This document shows positions 26,640 to 35,588 of a stretch of DNA of 64,000 nt, in pieces. A model generated the notes under the pieces. It was given only the letters and a program-made list of their open reading frames with translations. It did no database searches and was not told where the DNA came from. The stretch covers positions 1-64,000 of the forward strand of contig NZ_LMFO01000005.1 of assembly GCF_001426865.1 (NCBI RefSeq), written 5' to 3'. The translations under genes were made by a program, and so were the position numbers. How positions within the stretch are numbered: position 1 is the stretch's first letter; each line of letters begins with the position of its first letter. Source of the DNA: Paenibacillus sp. Root52. GTDB taxonomy: Bacteria > Bacillota > Bacilli > Paenibacillales > Paenibacillaceae.

Positions 26640-27488
26640 TTGAAAACGACTTGGACAGGTATCCTGCTGATGATTATTTTGGCGGTAGCTACAATTAGTA
26701 CAACTTCCGCTGCCAAAACAACCAATGTACAACAAAAACAGCTTAACATAGATGAGCAATCCAGCCAGACCGAAGCGGTTGTGGCTTCTGATATCGAAAC
26801 AACAAAAGAACATTCACTCCACCTGGAGGCATCTGCGCCAAGCAACAAGGAATATGTGTCGGTAGCTCCAGAAAATGATGCCATTCGATTATACCCAATG
26901 CAAGTAGAGGGTTCTGGATATATATATAAAGGCTTAGTGCTTGAAGCAAACGGTAAAACTCGCGAGTTCAGTGATTGGACAGCAGAGGGTGGAAGCAACA
27001 AACCGGAAATACATGAGATTGATCTGAACGGTGATGGGCAAAAAGAGATTGTCGTTATGTTTACGCAAGGTCATGGAACGGGAATTTATTTAGGTCAGGC
27101 ATACATTATTCATCCTGAAACGTTCGAAGTCATGAAGATGCAATCGTTAGAAGATATTGTGAAGCAGCATGTGGAATCGAATATTAATGTTACGACAGGT
27201 CAGGTGGCAATTGACGTGTCCATTGATGGGGTTAAGGGTGATCCCATTCGGATAGAGGAAGACACAGAAGGGCTGCAATACTATGATCAACTTCTGTTTG
27301 GTGATGTCATTTATTATGGTTTGGAGAACGGGCAACTGGTTGTATCTGTATCGGGTGCCTACGGTTTTGCCGTGTACGGCGGTGAATTGAAGTTCGCTTA
27401 TGGCTATGAGGATGGCGAATGGAAGGCCGTGAATGTGCACTATACGAATGAAGAATACGAAGATGGATATGAAGAGTCCTTTGATTAA
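26640..27488 (+). CDS. Secreted protein of unknown function with a calcium-loop-like motif
   Basis: 282 aa. TTG start with GAAGGAG at 26624-26630. It has a signal peptide (KTTWTGILLMIILAVATISTTSAAK), then an acidic exported domain. The motif IDLNGDGQKEIVVMF (about 122-136) is the DxNxDGxxE calcium loop seen in dockerin and FG-GAP/VCBS repeats. The rest has beta-strand character and ends in a strongly acidic tail (NEEYEDGYEESFD). It stands alone between two terminators. I do not recognise the family. Confidence 0.7.
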   Translation: MKTTWTGILLMIILAVATISTTSAAKTTNVQQKQLNIDEQSSQTEAVVASDIETTKEHSLHLEASAPSNKEYVSVAPENDAIRLYPMQVEGSGYIYKGLVLEANGKTREFSDWTAEGGSNKPEIHEIDLNGDGQKEIVVMFTQGHGTGIYLGQAYIIHPETFEVMKMQSLEDIVKQHVESNINVTTGQVAIDVSIDGVKGDPIRIEEDTEGLQYYDQLLFGDVIYYGLENGQLVVSVSGAYGFAVYGGELKFAYGYEDGEWKAVNVHYTNEEYEDGYEESFD

Positions 27489-27557
27489 GAGCTATTTAAA
27501 AGGTGATTATGAGGTTCAATAGAAGATTCTAAATGAATGAACTGTACGACATAAACA

Positions 27558-27737
27558 GTGGGGCTGAAAAAAATCCAGAGGGTACAGCCTCATTTTGTGC
27601 TGTCTAAAAACAAACCTCAACTGCATCTTGAGTTGGCTGTGCTCGGCGGTTCGCAGGAAGTCAGAATCATAGACCATAATAATACAACGCTCAAATCGCT
27701 CAAAGTTGCACCGGGGGATGGATTAATAAGAAAATGA
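27558..27737 (+). other. Short unexplained open frame in the 27489-27843 gap
   Basis: 59 codons from GTG 27558 (or 46 from GTG 27597) to TGA 27735. The translation has protein-like composition (LHLELAVLGGSQEVRIID) but no ribosome site. A GGGGCTG/CAGCCTC hairpin lies inside its start. It may be the tail of a decayed gene. Confidence 0.25.
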
Positions 27738-27749
27738 ACCATTATGCAA

Positions 27750-27820
27750 ATAAAAACGATTATCGTGCCTCCCACACCACATGATAGTATTGGTGTGGGG
27801 AGACAGACGATAATCGTTTC
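27750..27820 (-). terminator. Terminator of the dioxygenase gene
   Basis: A long two-part stem: AAACGATTATCGT (27754-27766) with ACGATAATCGTTT (27807-27819), and CTCCCACACCA with TGGTGTGGGGAG inside. The AAAATAA flank on the left gives a U tract on the minus strand. Confidence 0.85.
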
Positions 27821-27843
27821 TTCAACATGGTTACGTCATCAGA

Positions 27844-28818
27844 TTAACGAATAACGGTATCAAGTGGTTTGAGTTGTGCTTCAATCTCTTTGCGGCGACC
27901 CTCCAAGAATGGTGGCAGGGCTAGAGATTCACCGAGAAACTCAAGTTCTTCGTCCGTATCGAAGCCGGGGCCGTCAGTGGCAAGTTCAAACAGGATGCCA
28001 TTGGCTTCTCGGAAATACAGGGAACGGAAGTAGAAGCGGTCTACAAAACCTGAGTTCGGGAATTTGAAGTTGCTTACACGGTCTACCCATTGCTTCAGTT
28101 CTTCCTCGTTGTCTACACGGAAGGCAACATGGTGAACGCTTCCGCGACCAGGACGTTCAATTGGTAAGTCGTTTCGTTCTTCGACATGCACCTCAGTACC
28201 GCTTCCGCCGTCACCGGATTCAAAGACCAGAATGTCGGGCTGGCCTGTGACCAGAGCAGGGTATGAACCTTTTGAGCGGAAGCCAAGCAGATCCGTAAGA
28301 ACAGGGGTTGTCAGCGACGCATCTTGAACCGTCAGGTGGATTGGACCAAGACCAATAATACCGTATTCAGCAGGTACAGGGCTTCGATCCCACGGTTTTC
28401 CTCCAGGGACACCTGAATTGTGTTCATCTGAGACTAGAATCAAACGCTGGTTCTCGAAGTCCGTAAAGGAAAGGGTCAACCGACCACCCCGCTCCGTAAT
28501 TTCGCCGTGAGGTACTTCATACTCATCAAAACGTTGTAGCCAGTACGTAAGGGCTGCATCGCTCGGAACACGCAGGGATGTTGCTGAGATGCTGTTCACG
28601 CCTTCGCGTGTCTCACCAGCCATTGGAATCTCGAAGAAGGTAAGCTCTGTGCCAGGGTTACCTTTCTCATCGCCATAGAAGAGGTGATATACAGATACGT
28701 CGTCTTGATTGACCGTCTTTTTGATAAGGCGAAGACCCAAGACATTGGTATAGAATTGATAGTTATTAGAAGCGCGTGCAGTTAAAGCCGATACGTGGTG
28801 AAGTCCTTTGATTAACAT
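27844..28818 (-). CDS. Ring-cleaving dioxygenase of the glyoxalase superfamily (MhqO-like)
   Basis: 324 aa, two tandem VOC domains. Metal ligands fit the family: His in GLHHVSALT near the N-terminus, His in SVHHVAFRV (about 225) and Glu in GILFELATDGPGF (about 278). GTELTFFEIP and YGIIGLGPIHLTV are also characteristic. B. subtilis relatives (MhqA, MhqE, MhqO) protect against quinones and catechols. AGGAGG lies just before the ATG. A dyad at 28894-28924 upstream could be a MarR- or HxlR-type operator responding to quinone stress. Confidence 0.88.
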   Translation of the reverse strand: MLIKGLHHVSALTARASNNYQFYTNVLGLRLIKKTVNQDDVSVYHLFYGDEKGNPGTELTFFEIPMAGETREGVNSISATSLRVPSDAALTYWLQRFDEYEVPHGEITERGGRLTLSFTDFENQRLILVSDEHNSGVPGGKPWDRSPVPAEYGIIGLGPIHLTVQDASLTTPVLTDLLGFRSKGSYPALVTGQPDILVFESGDGGSGTEVHVEERNDLPIERPGRGSVHHVAFRVDNEEELKQWVDRVSNFKFPNSGFVDRFYFRSLYFREANGILFELATDGPGFDTDEELEFLGESLALPPFLEGRRKEIEAQLKPLDTVIR

Positions 28819-28893
28819 ATGAATTCCTCCTGAGTAGTGTAGATGTAATACAATGCTCTGTGTTATAGATGAGAGTTGTTGTTTTATTCATGA

Positions 28894-28924
28894 AAACTAA
28901 TTTTAAGTTACTAACTTTTAGTTT
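28894..28924. promoter_or_regulatory. Candidate operator of the dioxygenase gene
   Basis: Outer arms AAACTAA (28894-28900) and TTAGTTT (28918-28924) enclose a tight palindrome AAGTT-ACT-AACTT (28905-28917). It lies about 80 nt upstream of the minus-strand start. The centres differ by 2 nt, so these may be two overlapping sites. The rest of 28819-29111 shows nothing else. Confidence 0.5.
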
Positions 28925-29111
28925 GTTTTGTTCTTGGATTTATCTTAACATAAAGATAATAACAAAGCAACAGGTAAGTTAATCACTGTTATGAGGCTTG
29001 ATGTCAGTCCTGACAAACTGGAAAAGAGACATGGACAATCGGATAGAACGATGGCAGAATGAAGAATATCCCAGGATGTCTTCGTCTATTCGGGAGTGAA
29101 AGGAGAGACGT

Positions 29112-29873
29112 ATGGCATTTCCCTCATGGTTTGACCCGTTTGACGCTGAACCTTTTGTCTTTTTTTCCAAACCACATCTGTGGGCCATGGCATGTATTGC
29201 CGTTGGACTCTTACTAACATATCTGTTTCGAAACGAATTGAGAGCAACGTCGGATCGCACAAGGCGGAACATACGTATCTATCTGGCTCTGTTCATGTTC
29301 GGCTGTGAGATTGTGCTGCAGGCCTGGTACATCTATGGAGGTGTATGGAGCCTACGAACCTCGTTGCCTCTTGAACTGTGTAGTCTTTCATTGCTGCTAT
29401 CCGGGGTTGTATTGTTAACTCGTAGTCGCTTGTTGCATAGTTCGCTGCTCTTTGCTGGCATTGCGGGAGCCCTTATGGCGATTGTGACACCGAACTTGGG
29501 ATATGCCTATCCGCATTTTCGTTTTATTCAATTTTTTACTGCACATGCCTGTATTATTCTTGCTCTACTCTATATGACTTGGGTGGAACAGCTTCGTCCA
29601 ACCTGGCGATCTGTTGTGGCTTCCATGGTATTCGTTAATGTGGCAGCATTCGTTGTATATATTATGGATGTAATCCTTGATGCGAATTATATGTTTCTTC
29701 GACACAAGCCTGATACTGCCTCAGTGCTTGATCTATTAGGGCCTTATCCTGTCTATATTTTAGGAGAAGAGATTCTTGCTATGGTGATGTTCTCACTGAT
29801 GTATGGTTTATTCTTTGCCATTCCAGCGCGAGTAAGAAGCCGGATGAAGAGAGATAGAGGTACGACGTTCTGA
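29112..29873 (+). CDS. TIGR02206-family (YwaF-like) integral membrane protein
   Basis: 253 aa with about seven hydrophobic segments. Family features are the PLELCSLSLLLSG segment, FIQFFTAHACIILALLYM, and the YMFLRHKPDTASVLDLLGPYPVYI loop close to the C-terminus. GAAAGGAGAG lies before the ATG. The function of the family is not established. It is convergent with the SDR gene. Confidence 0.82.
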   Translation: MAFPSWFDPFDAEPFVFFSKPHLWAMACIAVGLLLTYLFRNELRATSDRTRRNIRIYLALFMFGCEIVLQAWYIYGGVWSLRTSLPLELCSLSLLLSGVVLLTRSRLLHSSLLFAGIAGALMAIVTPNLGYAYPHFRFIQFFTAHACIILALLYMTWVEQLRPTWRSVVASMVFVNVAAFVVYIMDVILDANYMFLRHKPDTASVLDLLGPYPVYILGEEILAMVMFSLMYGLFFAIPARVRSRMKRDRGTTF

Positions 29874-29897
29874 GAAGCATCATGGTATATGTATAGT

Positions 29898-29940
29898 ATA
29901 ATCCCGTAGCATCCTGTCACAGGCGCTAGCGGGATTATTA
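29898..29940. terminator. Bidirectional terminator between convergent genes
   Basis: TAATCCCG (29899-29906) pairs with CGGGATTA (29930-29937), with an extra AGC/GCT pairing inside. T-rich sequence follows on the plus strand and A-rich on the left. Confidence 0.65.
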
Positions 29941-29962
29941 AATTTGGGATTAGAAATCCGTA

Positions 29963-30757
29963 TTAGCCGCGTAACAGGGATTCTGCACCATCGACATAGA
30001 TGCGTGTACCCGTTACATGGGAAGACTCATCCGAAGCGAGGAAGAGCACCACGTTGGCTACCTGCTTAGAAGAACCGGCCTCATCCTTCAACGGATGCTC
30101 ATGCCCTTCAGGGAACTCGACAGGAATCTGAACTTCCTTGAGGTCATCGGATGGATAGGTATTATCGTCAATATTGGTATCGATTGCGCCCGGACAGACG
30201 GCATTTACGCGGATTTTATATTGTGCAAGTTCGAGTGCGGCCATCTTCGTAAACGCAGTTTGTCCTGCTTTACTGGAAGCGTATGCAGAAAATCCGATAT
30301 TGGAGAACACACGATTACCATTGATTGAACTTGTGATGATCATACTGCCGCCACGTTCCTTCATGTGGGGGATCGCATATTTAATCGTTGCAAAGGTACC
30401 ACGCATATTGATCTCCATGGTCTGATCCCAGTCTTCGATTTCCATCGTTTCGATGGGCGCCATCGAACCATTGATACCTGCATTAGCAAAGACGATATCC
30501 AGTTGGCCAGCGCTTTCTGCAACCTGATTGATTGCCTGCTGTACCTGGTCTGGCTTGGATATATCACATTCGATAACGTGTGCCTCTCCACCGACATTTT
30601 CAATGGAGTTTTTTGTTTCTTCCGCATTCTCAGGTGTCCGATCCAGTAAATACACTTTAGCGCCGTGCTCGGCAAACCGGATGGCAGTCGCTTGACCTAT
30701 ACCTGATCCACCTCCTGTAACAATAGCTACTTTACCTTCTAAACGTTGTTCAGTCAT
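29963..30757 (-). CDS. Short-chain dehydrogenase/reductase (SDR)
   Basis: 264 aa classical SDR. The cofactor motif TGGGSGIG is at residues 14-21, NAG at about 92, the catalytic Ser in ITSSINGN, and YASSK (YxxxK). DRTPE at the end of the second strand (Asp) suggests NAD preference. The C-terminal VTGTRIYVDGAESL is typical. GGAGGGAT lies 6 nt before ATG. There is no pathway context to give a substrate. Confidence 0.88.
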   Translation of the reverse strand: MTEQRLEGKVAIVTGGGSGIGQATAIRFAEHGAKVYLLDRTPENAEETKNSIENVGGEAHVIECDISKPDQVQQAINQVAESAGQLDIVFANAGINGSMAPIETMEIEDWDQTMEINMRGTFATIKYAIPHMKERGGSMIITSSINGNRVFSNIGFSAYASSKAGQTAFTKMAALELAQYKIRVNAVCPGAIDTNIDDNTYPSDDLKEVQIPVEFPEGHEHPLKDEAGSSKQVANVVLFLASDESSHVTGTRIYVDGAESLLRG

Positions 30758-30910
30758 CCTGATCCCTCCGTTTATAATAGATATGCATAGTAAATATCTT
30801 CTCTATTTCTACATACCCGACCCATAGCTGGTGAATCAGAAGGGGAGAAGGACTCGGTAACTTATACCGTTGAAGGGAAGAAGAACATGCGATAAGTAGT
30901 CCTCGAAATT

Positions 30911-30944
30911 GAAAAAGACCCAGAACCGCTGTGCGATTCTAGGC
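30911..30944 (-). terminator. Terminator of the YqkE-like gene
   Basis: CCAGAACCG pairs with CGATTCTAGG through one mismatch, with AAAAAGA on the left forming a U tract on the minus strand. Confidence 0.7.
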
Positions 30945-30965
30945 CTGTACCGACATAAAAACAAC

Positions 30966-31223
30966 TTATTTATGCTTCTTCCAGTCGAGAGAGCTGTTGT
31001 TTAACAAATATTCAAAATCATTATCACGGCGCTTCTGCTCTGCCTTGCGTGCTTCGTCTGCCTTGACGCGCTCTTGCTCTTTCCGCTCAGCTTCTGCGGC
31101 TTTGGCTTCATCCGCATGAGCCTTTAATTTCTCGAGCACATCACTGCTTAGCAGATCCTTCAAGGTCGTTGGTTTATCCTGAGCTGCCTTGGGAGCAGGT
31201 GTGTGTTTTTTCGATTTTGCCAT
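30966..31223 (-). CDS. Small coiled-coil protein, YqkE/DUF3886 family
   Basis: 85 aa. A basic N-terminus (MAKSKKHTPAPK) is followed by TLKDLLSSDVLEKLKAHADEAKA, a highly charged helix of Glu, Lys, Arg and Ala, and the end FEYLLNNSSLDWKKHK. This matches the DUF3886 pattern of Bacillus YqkE. Two adjacent ATGs exist (31226, 31223); the second is 8 nt from AAAGGAG and preferred. Function unknown. Confidence 0.8.
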   Translation of the reverse strand: MAKSKKHTPAPKAAQDKPTTLKDLLSSDVLEKLKAHADEAKAAEAERKEQERVKADEARKAEQKRRDNDFEYLLNNSSLDWKKHK

Positions 31224-31424
31224 CATAAAATCTCCTTTCGTGCGGTGAATCAGGTTCCCTATATCAATCAGTAGTCATAGTATATCAGGTTACTAAGCCC
31301 CAATCCATGAATATGCGGAAGAAAAGCAGGAAATGAGTACTCTTGTGACGAATGAAAATGGGTATCAATTCATATGATAATACCGATACTGCGACTATCC
31401 CCCTAATGAAAGGAGTCGTTGTTC

Positions 31425-31535
31425 GTGGAAATGAATCGGAGTTTATTGAAAGGGCTTGCATGGGGCATTGCCTTTAGCTGCCCACTGTGGATTGCCATCA
31501 TCGGTTGGTTGCGATTGTTAGGTGGGCTTCTTTGA
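31425..31535 (+). CDS. Very small single-span membrane protein (36 aa)
   Basis: GTG start with AAAGGAG at 31409-31415, 9 nt upstream. The product begins with MEMNRSLLKGLAW and then has one hydrophobic span, GIAFSCPLWIAIIGWLRLLGGLL. A terminator follows at 31599. The good ribosome site and clean membrane helix support a real gene. Function unknown. Confidence 0.65.
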   Translation: MEMNRSLLKGLAWGIAFSCPLWIAIIGWLRLLGGLL

Positions 31536-31598
31536 ATGAAGCAGCGCAAGAGATGAGTGCCTTTTATAATACTATTTATGCAAGCGCTACCAATAGTT

Positions 31599-31641
31599 AA
31601 AGCTCTGCCTTGCGATTTCGCATAGGGCAGAGCTTTTGTTT
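31599..31641 (+). terminator. Terminator after the 36-aa protein
   Basis: AAAGCTCTGCC (31599-31609) pairs with GGCAGAGCTTT (31626-31636), followed by TGTTTG. Confidence 0.8.
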
Positions 31642-31741
31642 GTGTATGGCTGAACACTTCCGAAGGAAAAAACTCGTAAGCATCCACTTATTTCGGCTGA
31701 ATTCCATATTCGACGCTGAGATGACGCCCTATTCGATGGAA

Positions 31742-32383
31742 TTAAGGCATCTTCACCGGTTCTGGATACTCCAGCCCGTGGGTGTCCACCGTTACTTTTT
31801 TCATCACTTGGTTGGAAAGAGGTTTGTCATCCTCATCTCGTTCCTGAGCTGCAATCGCGTCAACAACTTCCATACCTTCTGTCACTTTACCGAACGAAGC
31901 GTAGGCGTTATCCAGATGCTCAGCATCTGCCAACATAATGAAAAATTGTGATCCCGCTGAATCCAATGCGTTGCTCCGTGCCATAGAGATCACTCCACGT
32001 GTGTGCAACAGGGTGTTTTTATGACCATTAGAATTGAATTCACCTTTGATGCTATAACCTGGGCCACCTGTACCGTTACCGTCTGGGTCGCCACCTTGGA
32101 TCATGAAGCCTGGAATAACGCGGTGAAAGATCGTACCGTCATAGAATCCTTTGTTCGCGAGTGAAATAAAGTTATTCACCGTATTTGGAGCAACGTCCGG
32201 GTATAGCTCAATAACAATTTTTTGCCCGTCTTCCATCTCAATGGTAGCGACAGGATTAGGGCCTTCAGGCTCTACCGGAGCTGGCGTCGCACTATTGGAA
32301 GGGCGACCGCAACCACTGATAACAATGAGCAGTAACGCCATGATCAGCGATGCAGCTATTGATTTTTTTCGACGATTAATCAT
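31742..32383 (-). CDS. Cyclophilin-type peptidyl-prolyl isomerase lipoprotein
   Basis: 213 aa. A basic start (MINRRKKS), a hydrophobic span and the lipobox ISGC (Cys at about 24) mark a membrane-anchored lipoprotein. The cyclophilin domain shows FHRVIPGFMIQGGDP, GTGGPGYSIKGEF and SAGSQFFIML. It should speed folding of exported proteins outside the membrane. The frame opens at 32461, but AGGGGGAA lies 7 nt before ATG 32383 and only that start gives a proper signal peptide. The cyclophilin residues for activity (Arg in FHRV, Gln in MIQGG, Phe) are present. Confidence 0.9.
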   Translation of the reverse strand: MINRRKKSIAASLIMALLLIVISGCGRPSNSATPAPVEPEGPNPVATIEMEDGQKIVIELYPDVAPNTVNNFISLANKGFYDGTIFHRVIPGFMIQGGDPDGNGTGGPGYSIKGEFNSNGHKNTLLHTRGVISMARSNALDSAGSQFFIMLADAEHLDNAYASFGKVTEGMEVVDAIAAQERDEDDKPLSNQVMKKVTVDTHGLEYPEPVKMP

Positions 32384-32643
32384 GAACAAGTTCCCCCTTG
32401 GTTCTTTTGCTATCGTAGTATTCATCCACTGATTACGATAAGATAATCCATCAACTATCATACCTGTTTTATATCCTTTATAGCAATCTATGACACCGTT
32501 TATACCTTATAGGGATGGTCTTCAATAAAGTATGAGTGTAAAATAAGGAAAATGCTTCCTCAGGCGGGGACGTACGGGTCTGTTCCGTTCGCTCCAATAC
32601 ACGGCAGTCCCGACGTCATTGATGGAAAGGACGTGCGGGGAAT

Positions 32644-33864
32644 ATGAACTTCTCGTGGAAGCGTAATCTGGCGATTTTGTGGATCGGTGTATTTTTTTGC
32701 AGTACAGCATACTCTATATCTATTCCGTTTCTCCCACTGTTTCTGAGTAACGATCTCGGTGTTCAGAATCACTTGGAGTTCTGGGCAGGTCTTGCATTCG
32801 GCATTACCTTTCTGGCAAGTGCGCTGGTGTCTCCGTTCTGGGGATCGCTAGCGGACAAATACGGACGTAAGCCCATGCTGATTCGGTCAGGATACAGCCT
32901 TGCGGTATTGTATTTGATTAATTATTTTGTGCAAGATCCATATTCTCTAATTGTGGTGCGTTTGTTCCAAGGGTTGCTGGCTGGCTTCGTTCCGGCGGCA
33001 ATTGCTCTCGTAGGTACCAATACACCTGAAGAAAAGACAGGCTATGCCCTTGGAGTAATGTCCACGGCAGGCGCTACAGGTGGAATTATTGGACCTTTAA
33101 TCGGTGGAATCGTCAGTCATTACTATGGTAATCGAAGTGCTTTCTTATTTTCAGCAATTGTTGTACTGGTCTCGGCAGTAATCGCAACATTCTGGGTAAG
33201 GGAAGAGAATTTTAATCGGAATAAACCACGCTCCCATGTGATGGATGATATTCGAGAAGCCAGAGCGAATCGTGTGTTTATTACAGTGCTTGGCATGATG
33301 GGCATATGTACTTTCTCGGTTATGATCCTAGAGCCTTTGCTGACGGTATACGTTATGGAGATGGGCATACAGCCAGATCGAGCCTCGTTAAGCTCAGGAA
33401 TTATTTTCTCTGCGGTCGGTGTGGCTACAGTGATCATGGCACCTCGATGGGGCAAAATCGGTTCACGAATTGGATTCGGTAAAGTGTTAATCATCGGATT
33501 GGTTGGCGGTGCTGTGGGTAATTTGTTGCAATTCTTCACCACAGGTTACATCGGATTTGGCATACTTCGGTTTGTCTATGGACTGTTCTTCGCAGCAGTC
33601 TTCCCAGCGATCAATGCCATGATTGTACAAGTAACGGATTCGAGCTTTCGTGGCAGAGCGTTCAGCCTCAATCAATCTGCTGCTCAGATTGGCACAATGG
33701 CAGGGCCGATTATTGGCGGTATTCTCGGTGGCTGGCTACCGATCCGGTGGATCTTCATCATTAATGGTATCGCGTTGCTAGCGACCGCCATCGTTGCTAA
33801 GTGGTCTGGTCTGGAGCATAAGCTACCTGGTGCGAGCCAATCTCCAACGAAGGGCAAAACGTGA
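32644..33864 (+). CDS. MFS drug-type efflux transporter
   Basis: 406 aa with twelve predicted membrane segments. The loop 2-3 motif reads GSLADKYGRKPMLIRSG (MFS motif A), and segment 5 has GATGGIIGPLIGG (motif C of proton antiporters). This is the DHA1 drug:H+ antiporter layout close to Bacillus multidrug exporters. AAAGGA is about 13 nt before ATG. A GGGAC/GTCCC pair lies in the 80-nt leader. The substrate is unknown. Confidence 0.87.
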   Translation: MNFSWKRNLAILWIGVFFCSTAYSISIPFLPLFLSNDLGVQNHLEFWAGLAFGITFLASALVSPFWGSLADKYGRKPMLIRSGYSLAVLYLINYFVQDPYSLIVVRLFQGLLAGFVPAAIALVGTNTPEEKTGYALGVMSTAGATGGIIGPLIGGIVSHYYGNRSAFLFSAIVVLVSAVIATFWVREENFNRNKPRSHVMDDIREARANRVFITVLGMMGICTFSVMILEPLLTVYVMEMGIQPDRASLSSGIIFSAVGVATVIMAPRWGKIGSRIGFGKVLIIGLVGGAVGNLLQFFTTGYIGFGILRFVYGLFFAAVFPAINAMIVQVTDSSFRGRAFSLNQSAAQIGTMAGPIIGGILGGWLPIRWIFIINGIALLATAIVAKWSGLEHKLPGASQSPTKGKT

Positions 33865-33892
33865 TGATGTTGTAAAAAGAAGAATGAATGAT

Positions 33893-33940
33893 GACAAGGG
33901 GGGACTGCAAGTGGGATGTAGTTCCGCCTTGTTTGTCTTT
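33893..33940 (+). terminator. Terminator of the MFS gene
   Basis: GACAAGG (33893-33899) with CCTTGT (33927-33932) and inner GGGACT/AGTTCC pairing, followed by TTGTCTTT. Confidence 0.65.
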
Positions 33941-33982
33941 GTCACCGATTGAGAAGGTGTTCATTCATCTTCGCTACGTCAA

Positions 33983-34012
33983 GAAACCTCTTCCAATGAA
34001 AGAAGAGGTTTC
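33983..34012 (-). terminator. Hairpin downstream of the 62-aa acidic protein
   Basis: GAAACCTCTT (33983-33992) pairs with AAGAGGTTTC (34003-34012). The U tract on the minus strand is weak (TTGACG). Confidence 0.5.
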
Positions 34013-34046
34013 AACTACAATTCGGCATTTTTATAAACATTAGCTA

Positions 34047-34235
34047 TCAATTAGAAGCATCCTTCGAATCTGGTTCTTCCTTAGGAATGGCATGCTCCAC
34101 TGCATCACGCTGATCTTCATCCTCAAGTGCATCTGGGAATGAGTCTTCCGTGAACAGCCCGAAGTCTGGATCAATATCTCGTTCTGTAACCAGATTATCC
34201 GCTTCTGGTTTAGGTCGAGTGTGCTCGTCCTTCAT
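34047..34235 (-). CDS. Small acidic protein of unknown function
   Basis: 62 aa, rich in Asp and Glu with many charged residues and no membrane span, probably disordered. AAGGAGG lies 9 nt before the ATG, which supports translation. It follows another acidic, disordered protein on the same strand after a 54-nt gap, so the two probably form an operon. No family recognised. Confidence 0.6.
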   Translation of the reverse strand: MKDEHTRPKPEADNLVTERDIDPDFGLFTEDSFPDALEDEDQRDAVEHAIPKEEPDSKDASN

Positions 34236-34289
34236 GAGTCTCAGCCTCCTTCAGTTCAGAATCTCAGTTGTGCAAATCATGGATTGCAA

Positions 34290-34664
34290 TTAGCGCCTAG
34301 GAAGGATATCGTCCTGAGGTTTTGCATTCGCGCCAAAGCCGTTCAACAAGTCTGTGCCGTGAAGTGCATCCGGATCGGGTGCAGCAGGGTCAACAGGGCT
34401 ATCTGGCTGAACAAGGTCAGCATCTGGAACAGATTCCAGCGAAGGTTCTGCTGTTCTGGATTCCAATTCTTGCTCTCCTTCAGCTGTTGCCGCTACTGGG
34501 TACACTTCAGGTTCTTCTTCCATTTCGATCCGCCTGCCCGAAACTTCATCAAATGTATCCATGTCTCCTACAGGAACCTCGGTTTCTGGCGGAATATCGC
34601 GTGACCTTTGATAACGGTCGAAGTAACGGTCGCTTTCTCCATTGCTAATTGGTTTATCTGACAT
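34290..34664 (-). CDS. Acidic, low-complexity protein of unknown function
   Basis: 124 aa starting MSDKPISNGESDRYFDRYQ. Rich in Glu, Asp, Pro and Ala with no hydrophobic core, so mostly disordered. ATG 34664 has GGGAGT 9 nt upstream and is preferred to the upstream TTG that opens the frame. Together with its neighbours at 34047 and 34825 it makes a run of three small minus-strand genes. No family recognised. Confidence 0.6.
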   Translation of the reverse strand: MSDKPISNGESDRYFDRYQRSRDIPPETEVPVGDMDTFDEVSGRRIEMEEEPEVYPVAATAEGEQELESRTAEPSLESVPDADLVQPDSPVDPAAPDPDALHGTDLLNGFGANAKPQDDILPRR

Positions 34665-34824
34665 GAGTAGCAACTCCCTTCAGTCCTATTTATTAAGGTG
34701 GAACGTGATCTGTGATCGTATGTGTGAAGTCATCTTACTTCGTAGTTACCCAAAGGGATGGTATTGTAATCTTACTCTCCCACCAATATTGTCCCCTCAG
34801 ACTCTCCAAGTATGAATGGGTCAA

Positions 34825-34986
34825 TTAAAATTTAGGAAATACATATTTGACCAAGAAGTACAGGAAACCGAAGAAAATTAGAACATATGCTGCATATTTA
34901 ATAAATGTGGCTGCAACCATACTAGAGTCTGATTTTTGTTGAATATCTTTGTGCTCAACCTCAACCGTTTTGTGGGGCTCGTTCAT
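34825..34986 (-). CDS. Small single-span membrane protein (53 aa)
   Basis: ATG at 34986 with GAGGAG 9 nt upstream; TAA at 34825. The N-terminal half is hydrophilic (EPHKTVEVEHKDIQQK), and the C-terminal half forms one helix (FIKYAAYVLIFFGFLYFLV) ending in KYVFPKF. The clean ribosome site and composition support a real gene. Function unknown. Confidence 0.65.
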   Translation of the reverse strand: MNEPHKTVEVEHKDIQQKSDSSMVAATFIKYAAYVLIFFGFLYFLVKYVFPKF

Positions 34987-35132
34987 TCGAATCATCTCCT
35001 CGTGGATGTTTGGTTTTACTTTGAGGAACCATTACACCAGGAAGGGCGGATTGAATCGTAAGTACCGTTTTTACAGCATTACATGATTTGGCTATGGTAT
35101 GATGGAGCATGAACACATAGGAGGGATAACCC

Positions 35133-35414
35133 TTGGAATGGTACACACTTGGTCATATGATTACACGAATTCGCATTGGACAAAAGGCTTCTACTCCGGG
35201 ATTTTCCCGTACTGTGATTCGCCGTCCAGATGGTTTGTTCTGGGTTGGCGGAATATGGGCTGGACAGGTTGTGCAGCTAAGGGATTTTTTGTTCTCAGAC
35301 ATTTGGACCATATATGAGGATGAGGATACGGAACAGTGGTTGGCATTTCGCGACTCGTATGAACGCAAAGAGCAAGAGATGATTGTGAACCAGTTTGAAG
35401 ATCTGCGGGAATGA
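35133..35414 (+). CDS. Small protein of unknown function (93 aa)
   Basis: TTG start with AGGAGG at 35119-35124, 8 nt upstream. The sequence is soluble, with a Trp-rich centre (LFWVGGIWAGQVVQL) and an acidic C-terminal helix (DSYERKEQEMIVNQFEDLRE). No motif or family recognised. It lies before the sensor kinase gene with a 174-nt gap. Confidence 0.6.
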   Translation: MEWYTLGHMITRIRIGQKASTPGFSRTVIRRPDGLFWVGGIWAGQVVQLRDFLFSDIWTIYEDEDTEQWLAFRDSYERKEQEMIVNQFEDLRE

Positions 35415-35588
35415 AGCATCGTTCTCATTCGATTTCTTAACAGTTAATTGGAAAAAAATATAAACTTAAACTAAAATGTGATTTTTCATTTAAATTTAGA
35501 AGGTGACACGTGAAACTTTGGCGAAAATAGATGGTAGAGTTAACGGGGTCAAAGAAGCGGAGAAAATAAGAACTTTGAGGTGCTGTGA

